Positions 60,740 to 64,000 of a DNA stretch of 64,000 bases are shown here, in pieces. The translations under genes and the position numbers were made by a program. Where the stretch lies: positions 54,854,129 through 54,918,128 of the forward strand of contig CM073592.1 in assembly GCA_037074705.1 (NCBI GenBank). The letters run 5' to 3'. This stretch comes from Zhengitettix transpicula (taxonomy: Eukaryota > Arthropoda > Insecta > Orthoptera > Tetrigidae). The stretch's first letter is position 1; each line of letters begins with the position of its first letter. Under the pieces are notes generated by a model, which saw only the letters and a program-made list of their open reading frames with translations, did no database searches and was not told the DNA's origin.

Positions 60740-62875
60740 AATTTTATAATTAAAGTTAAACATTTAAAAGATAGCAAATATTTTCATAATATCTAACATT
60801 AAAAATTACGAATATTTATATTGTTATTCAGAAAATATACTCATTTAAGTACATTTGTTAGTATTGAGGAAAATACTATTACTAATGTAAGGAATATGAT
60901 ACTCAAAAAATCATTAATAAATATTTAAAAACTCAAAATATGAACTTAGACGCTACAAGGTTTTTTCATGTATGCAACACACAAACTCGTCAGCCTCTTG
61001 AATATATGGCACGTTAGTCATGTTCCATCATAAAAAAAATTAATATATACGCTGATAAAAGACAAGTAACTTGAAAAAACAGTGACAGTACCGGGATTAT
61101 TTAATGCTAACAACACCTTTATAGCCATTCCACCGTCGGGAAGTAAATATATATCATATTACGAATTAGTCTTAAAATTTTATTTACATTTATTATTTAA
61201 ATTATGCGCAGAGAAGAATAATAATGACTCACATAACAGTCATTCATCAGTCATTTATTATTATAATTCTATTGATTTATAAAAATTAAATACAACTAGG
61301 TTTGTCTTATAATAAGAATTTTTAAATTCCAAAAGATAAATTATTACATTCTTCCATCACTGCGCACAAGATGAGAGTTTATTCCATGTAAAGAAATGGT
61401 GGCAATGTAAAATAATTTTTTGGATTTTGTAGCAAAAAAATATTATGATAATCCTTTCAGTATAATTTTTATAATTTGTAGTTTAACGATTATTTAACGA
61501 TGTAAGTGCTTCGTATATTATAAATTTTTCTTAATACTAATCTTACATTAATACACCCCACACGTCATTACGAAACTTGTATCTCGATGATTCTTTATCT
61601 AAGTTTAAAGATTTTTCTGTCTTCAAATAAACACAAACTTATTTAAGTAAGTGAAGTAACAATGTTTGTGTGACAGCATGCTTCAAGTTCAAATTTTGTC
61701 AGTGCTCGACTCTCCTTCCATACATAATTATACCCCGCTGTAAGCAAATTTTACTGTTGTTCCTTCATAAAAATATAATATTTGTATGGTACAGCATTTT
61801 TGTAATATGAACAAAATTATAATATTTCATATAAATATAGAAAGGGTTTATCTCATAACAAAAACCGCTTTTATTCGCTTATTTGATAGAATAAATTATC
61901 ATAAATCCACTGCTAAGGTCCTGAAGGAAAATCAGACTGCGAAAGGTTCATTAAGTTACTTATCGTGAGAGGCGAGGGTTTTAAATATTTCGACGGAGCC
62001 GATATAAAAACGGTTTCTTTATTTGCTTTCCTTCACATAATCAGACCTAGGCATCCCGTTATTATCCAGTGAGGTGAAGCTTTATCCTAATTTTGACCTT
62101 TCAAGGCCTTAAGTATGTATGTCCATACCCGTAATATGTTTCATTAGTGAGCTGAGAACTCGTGTATGGTTTGTGTTGGTTAGTTTTGAAACTGGAATGT
62201 TAAAAATTACATCTGAAAGTTATGTTAATTAACAGACAGAACTGAAAATCAAGGTAAATGTAATAGGTTTGAAAAAGCTATATTTTTATAAATAATATAT
62301 CATTCCATATACTCAACGATGTTCCATAATAACGTATATAAACTAAAATATATTCAATAATAGTAATTTAAAAAATTGATGATTTATATTCATAAGAAGT
62401 AGTAATATGATAAAATGGAACAAGGGGATATCGTAAAGTGCTTCAAGATAGAAAGGTTACCATTTTATCCTGCCCACGCTTTTATTTGCTTCGTGAGCGT
62501 AATTAGGAGGCTAATAAAATCTGGGGCTCATGCACAGAAAAACGAGAGAGTCTTTACTACAATTTTAATGAGACTGTTCGCCTCACAAGCAATTTTTCTT
62601 TTGTAGCTACAAATTGGTTCTGTGAAGCTTTCCCACGTCATCCGCTTTTGCCAAATGGACATTATATCTACACGGTCCTTTTTTGAAACCATTACTCATA
62701 TGTCTGGTTCGATGAGTGGTTTCATATAGTTCTCTGGCACACAACCCTCTTCGCATCACATCATCATTTATCTGCCTCATGAAATATAATCGATGTTTTG
62801 TACTAAAATTATTATTCAGTGTTAATTCTAATATAATATTGTCTATCATTTCCATTGTAGATTTATCACTTGCTA
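60740..62875. other. AT-rich non-coding stretch
   Basis: No feature recognised. Frames are below 67 codons. Confidence 0.5.
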
Positions 62876-62879
62876 ACTT

Positions 62880-62935
62880 TTTCTTTCTTTCTTTCTTTCT
62901 TCTTTCTTTCTTTCTTCTTTCTTTCTTTCTTTCTT

Positions 62936-63014
<79 letters not shown>
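62880..63014. repeat. Compound microsatellite (CTTT)n(CT)n(AT)n
   Basis: Tetranucleotide, then dinucleotide CT, then about 27 AT units. The AT end abuts TGTAAT, the LTR-type terminus at 63015. Open frames across this tract (about 110-139 codons) are artefacts of the simple repeat. Confidence 0.95.
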
Positions 63015-63017
<3 letters not shown>

Positions 63018-63069
63018 AATATACACAATTAATACGTCGTTTAATTAATTTAATGGATATCAAGAATTC
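63015..63069 (-). other. Short segment between AT repeat and primer site
   Basis: Begins TGTAATATACACAATTAATA, resembling an LTR start, directly after (AT)n. It may be a stub of a second LTR in the opposite sense. This matches the scrambled order seen at 17174-17257. Confidence 0.4.
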
Positions 63070-63094
63070 GAGCCCCACGTTGTGGAAGCCACAA
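63070..63094 (-). other. Primer-binding site, tRNA-Lys type
   Basis: On the plus strand GAGCCCCACGTTGTGGAAGCC precedes TGTAAT. On the minus strand this is the lysine tRNA primer site directly after the LTR end. The adjoining AATTCGAGCCCC even extends into the T-loop sequence of tRNA-Lys (TTCGAGCCCC). Confidence 0.75.
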
Positions 63095-64000
63095 TGTAAT
63101 AATAAAATGGAAGGCGATAATTAAATAAAAGAATTAATAAAATTTACAAACAATATTTATTAATTTTGTGGCAATAATTTAAGAACAATTAGAATTTAAA
63201 ATATTAATTCTCAGGGTCTTCACTGGGTTTGATAATGGACACAACAATTTGATTTAAAAATCTTATTAACAAACAAATCACATTTACTTAAACAATACGT
63301 CGATAGAAATAAACTAAAAAGAAAATAAATTAACTTGACAATTAAAATAGAACGAAATTAAAAACTAAAGAGATTAACTCTGATTAACAATTTAAAAGGA
63401 GAATGAAATCTGACTTCTATCTTTTAATTACGTTTACATAAATCATTATTTTGTATTTTGTTACTCACATCTGTCCAGTTGGTTCCAGCATGCCTTTTGG
63501 TTCCGAAAATACACTATTGCGAGATTTTACACCGATTCTAGTTAAAATTGATAGGATGATCCTCCTTTTTGTCAGCTATCTGTTGACTGCTTGCCTTATA
63601 TGAATTCTGTGGTTTGTAGATTTGCTAGTCTTTTACCGCCTTGGACTTAAACTGAAACTTTACTATTTCTGGCTGGTTATGGACGTAAACTGCTGACTTC
63701 CTTTCCTGGCTGACTACAAACGTAAAACAGCTTTTACTTAGCAAGTTTCGTTGTAATGCTTCCGTGAATGTTTTACTTTGTATCGAACTCACAACTTTGT
63801 GTAATACGTTAAACGACGGCTAGTCTCTGCTCTAGTATCACTTGTTCCGTCCTCCGAAATGTCCCGGCACCAACCAACTCTATTAAATTCTAGTCTCCAA
63901 CTGAACTATCCTCGTCTCGAGTTTTAGCACGCATACGCCATTTTTGACCTTCCGACAAAGCAAAAGAGCTCGCGCTTTGTTCGATCAGACCTCTATAATG
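63095..64000 (-). mobile_element. LTR of the AT-targeted family, cut by window end
   Basis: Reverse orientation. It shares with 36559-37479 the ordered blocks ATCAAACCCAGTGAAGACC, AAAGGAGGATCATCCT, CATATAAGGCAAGCAGT, CAGCCAGGAAAGGA and ACATTCACGGAAGCATTA. On the minus strand the LTR end ATTACA is followed by the primer site. The LTR start is outside the window. Confidence 0.75.

Noticed and set aside
62607..63048. 139- and 110-codon frames on opposite strands
   Set aside because: Produced by the (CTTT)n(CT)n(AT)n simple repeat.
1..64000. CRISPR arrays, operons, phage or prokaryotic defence systems
   Set aside because: No spaced direct repeats, ribosome-binding sites or long gene-dense strands. 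Composition and repeats are eukaryotic.

Overview
The window is AT-rich eukaryotic DNA that looks like an arthropod genome, most likely an insect with a large, repeat-laden genome. A cockroach or termite is my guess from the general look of the repeats and cannot be proven here. There is no prokaryotic gene layout. No open frame exceeds about 146 codons, and no complete host protein-coding gene can be recognised. Most of the 64 kb is AT-rich sequence of intergenic or intronic type. It is interrupted by GC-richer islands that are mostly transposable elements.

Layout. 0-13 kb: two copies of a ~0.5 kb A-tailed retroposon ('family S'), a TATA/Inr-type promoter near 3.07 kb with possible downstream exons, and a decayed Penelope-like element with a recognisable GIY-YIG motif near 7.7 kb. 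12.8-13.8 kb: three S copies, two antisense and one sense, forming a large inverted repeat. 17.0-17.4 kb: scrambled LTR ends with tRNA-Lys-type primer-binding sites in both orientations. 17.8 kb: a GC-rich candidate coding exon. 24.1-24.9 kb: a truncated S copy followed by a full-length S copy with a perfect 10-bp target-site duplication, which fixes the ends and orientation of the family. 26.5-27.5 kb and 36.5-38.3 kb: solo LTRs of one family, set in (AT)n tracts. 28-34 kb: degraded S copies, a GC-rich block of unknown origin and a 58-bp duplicated segment. 40.5 kb: another S copy. 47.5-47.9 kb: a young LINE insertion with a 5' inversion, an intact RNase H-side C-terminus and target-site duplications. 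49.4 kb: a small fold-back of S 3' ends. 51.8-52.2 and 59.8-60.7 kb: two members of a non-autonomous family, one with arms of over 200 bp in inverted orientation. 55.0 kb: a tRNA-derived sequence. 55.7-55.9 kb: a head-to-head pair of Penelope-type hammerhead-like motifs. 62.9-64.0 kb: a compound microsatellite beside a minus-strand LTR with its primer-binding site, cut by the window end.

How the parts relate. The recurrent theme is retroelement biology. It includes LINE-type insertions (A-tails, target-site duplications, 5' truncation, twin priming), LTR elements with an apparent preference for (AT)n targets and tRNA-Lys priming, and Penelope-like elements leaving hammerhead-type motifs. I found no cellular pathway or operon-like system. 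The most notable items are the hammerhead-like motifs, the S family with its 5' palindrome, the AT-targeted LTR family with scrambled primer sites, and the long-inverted-repeat family.
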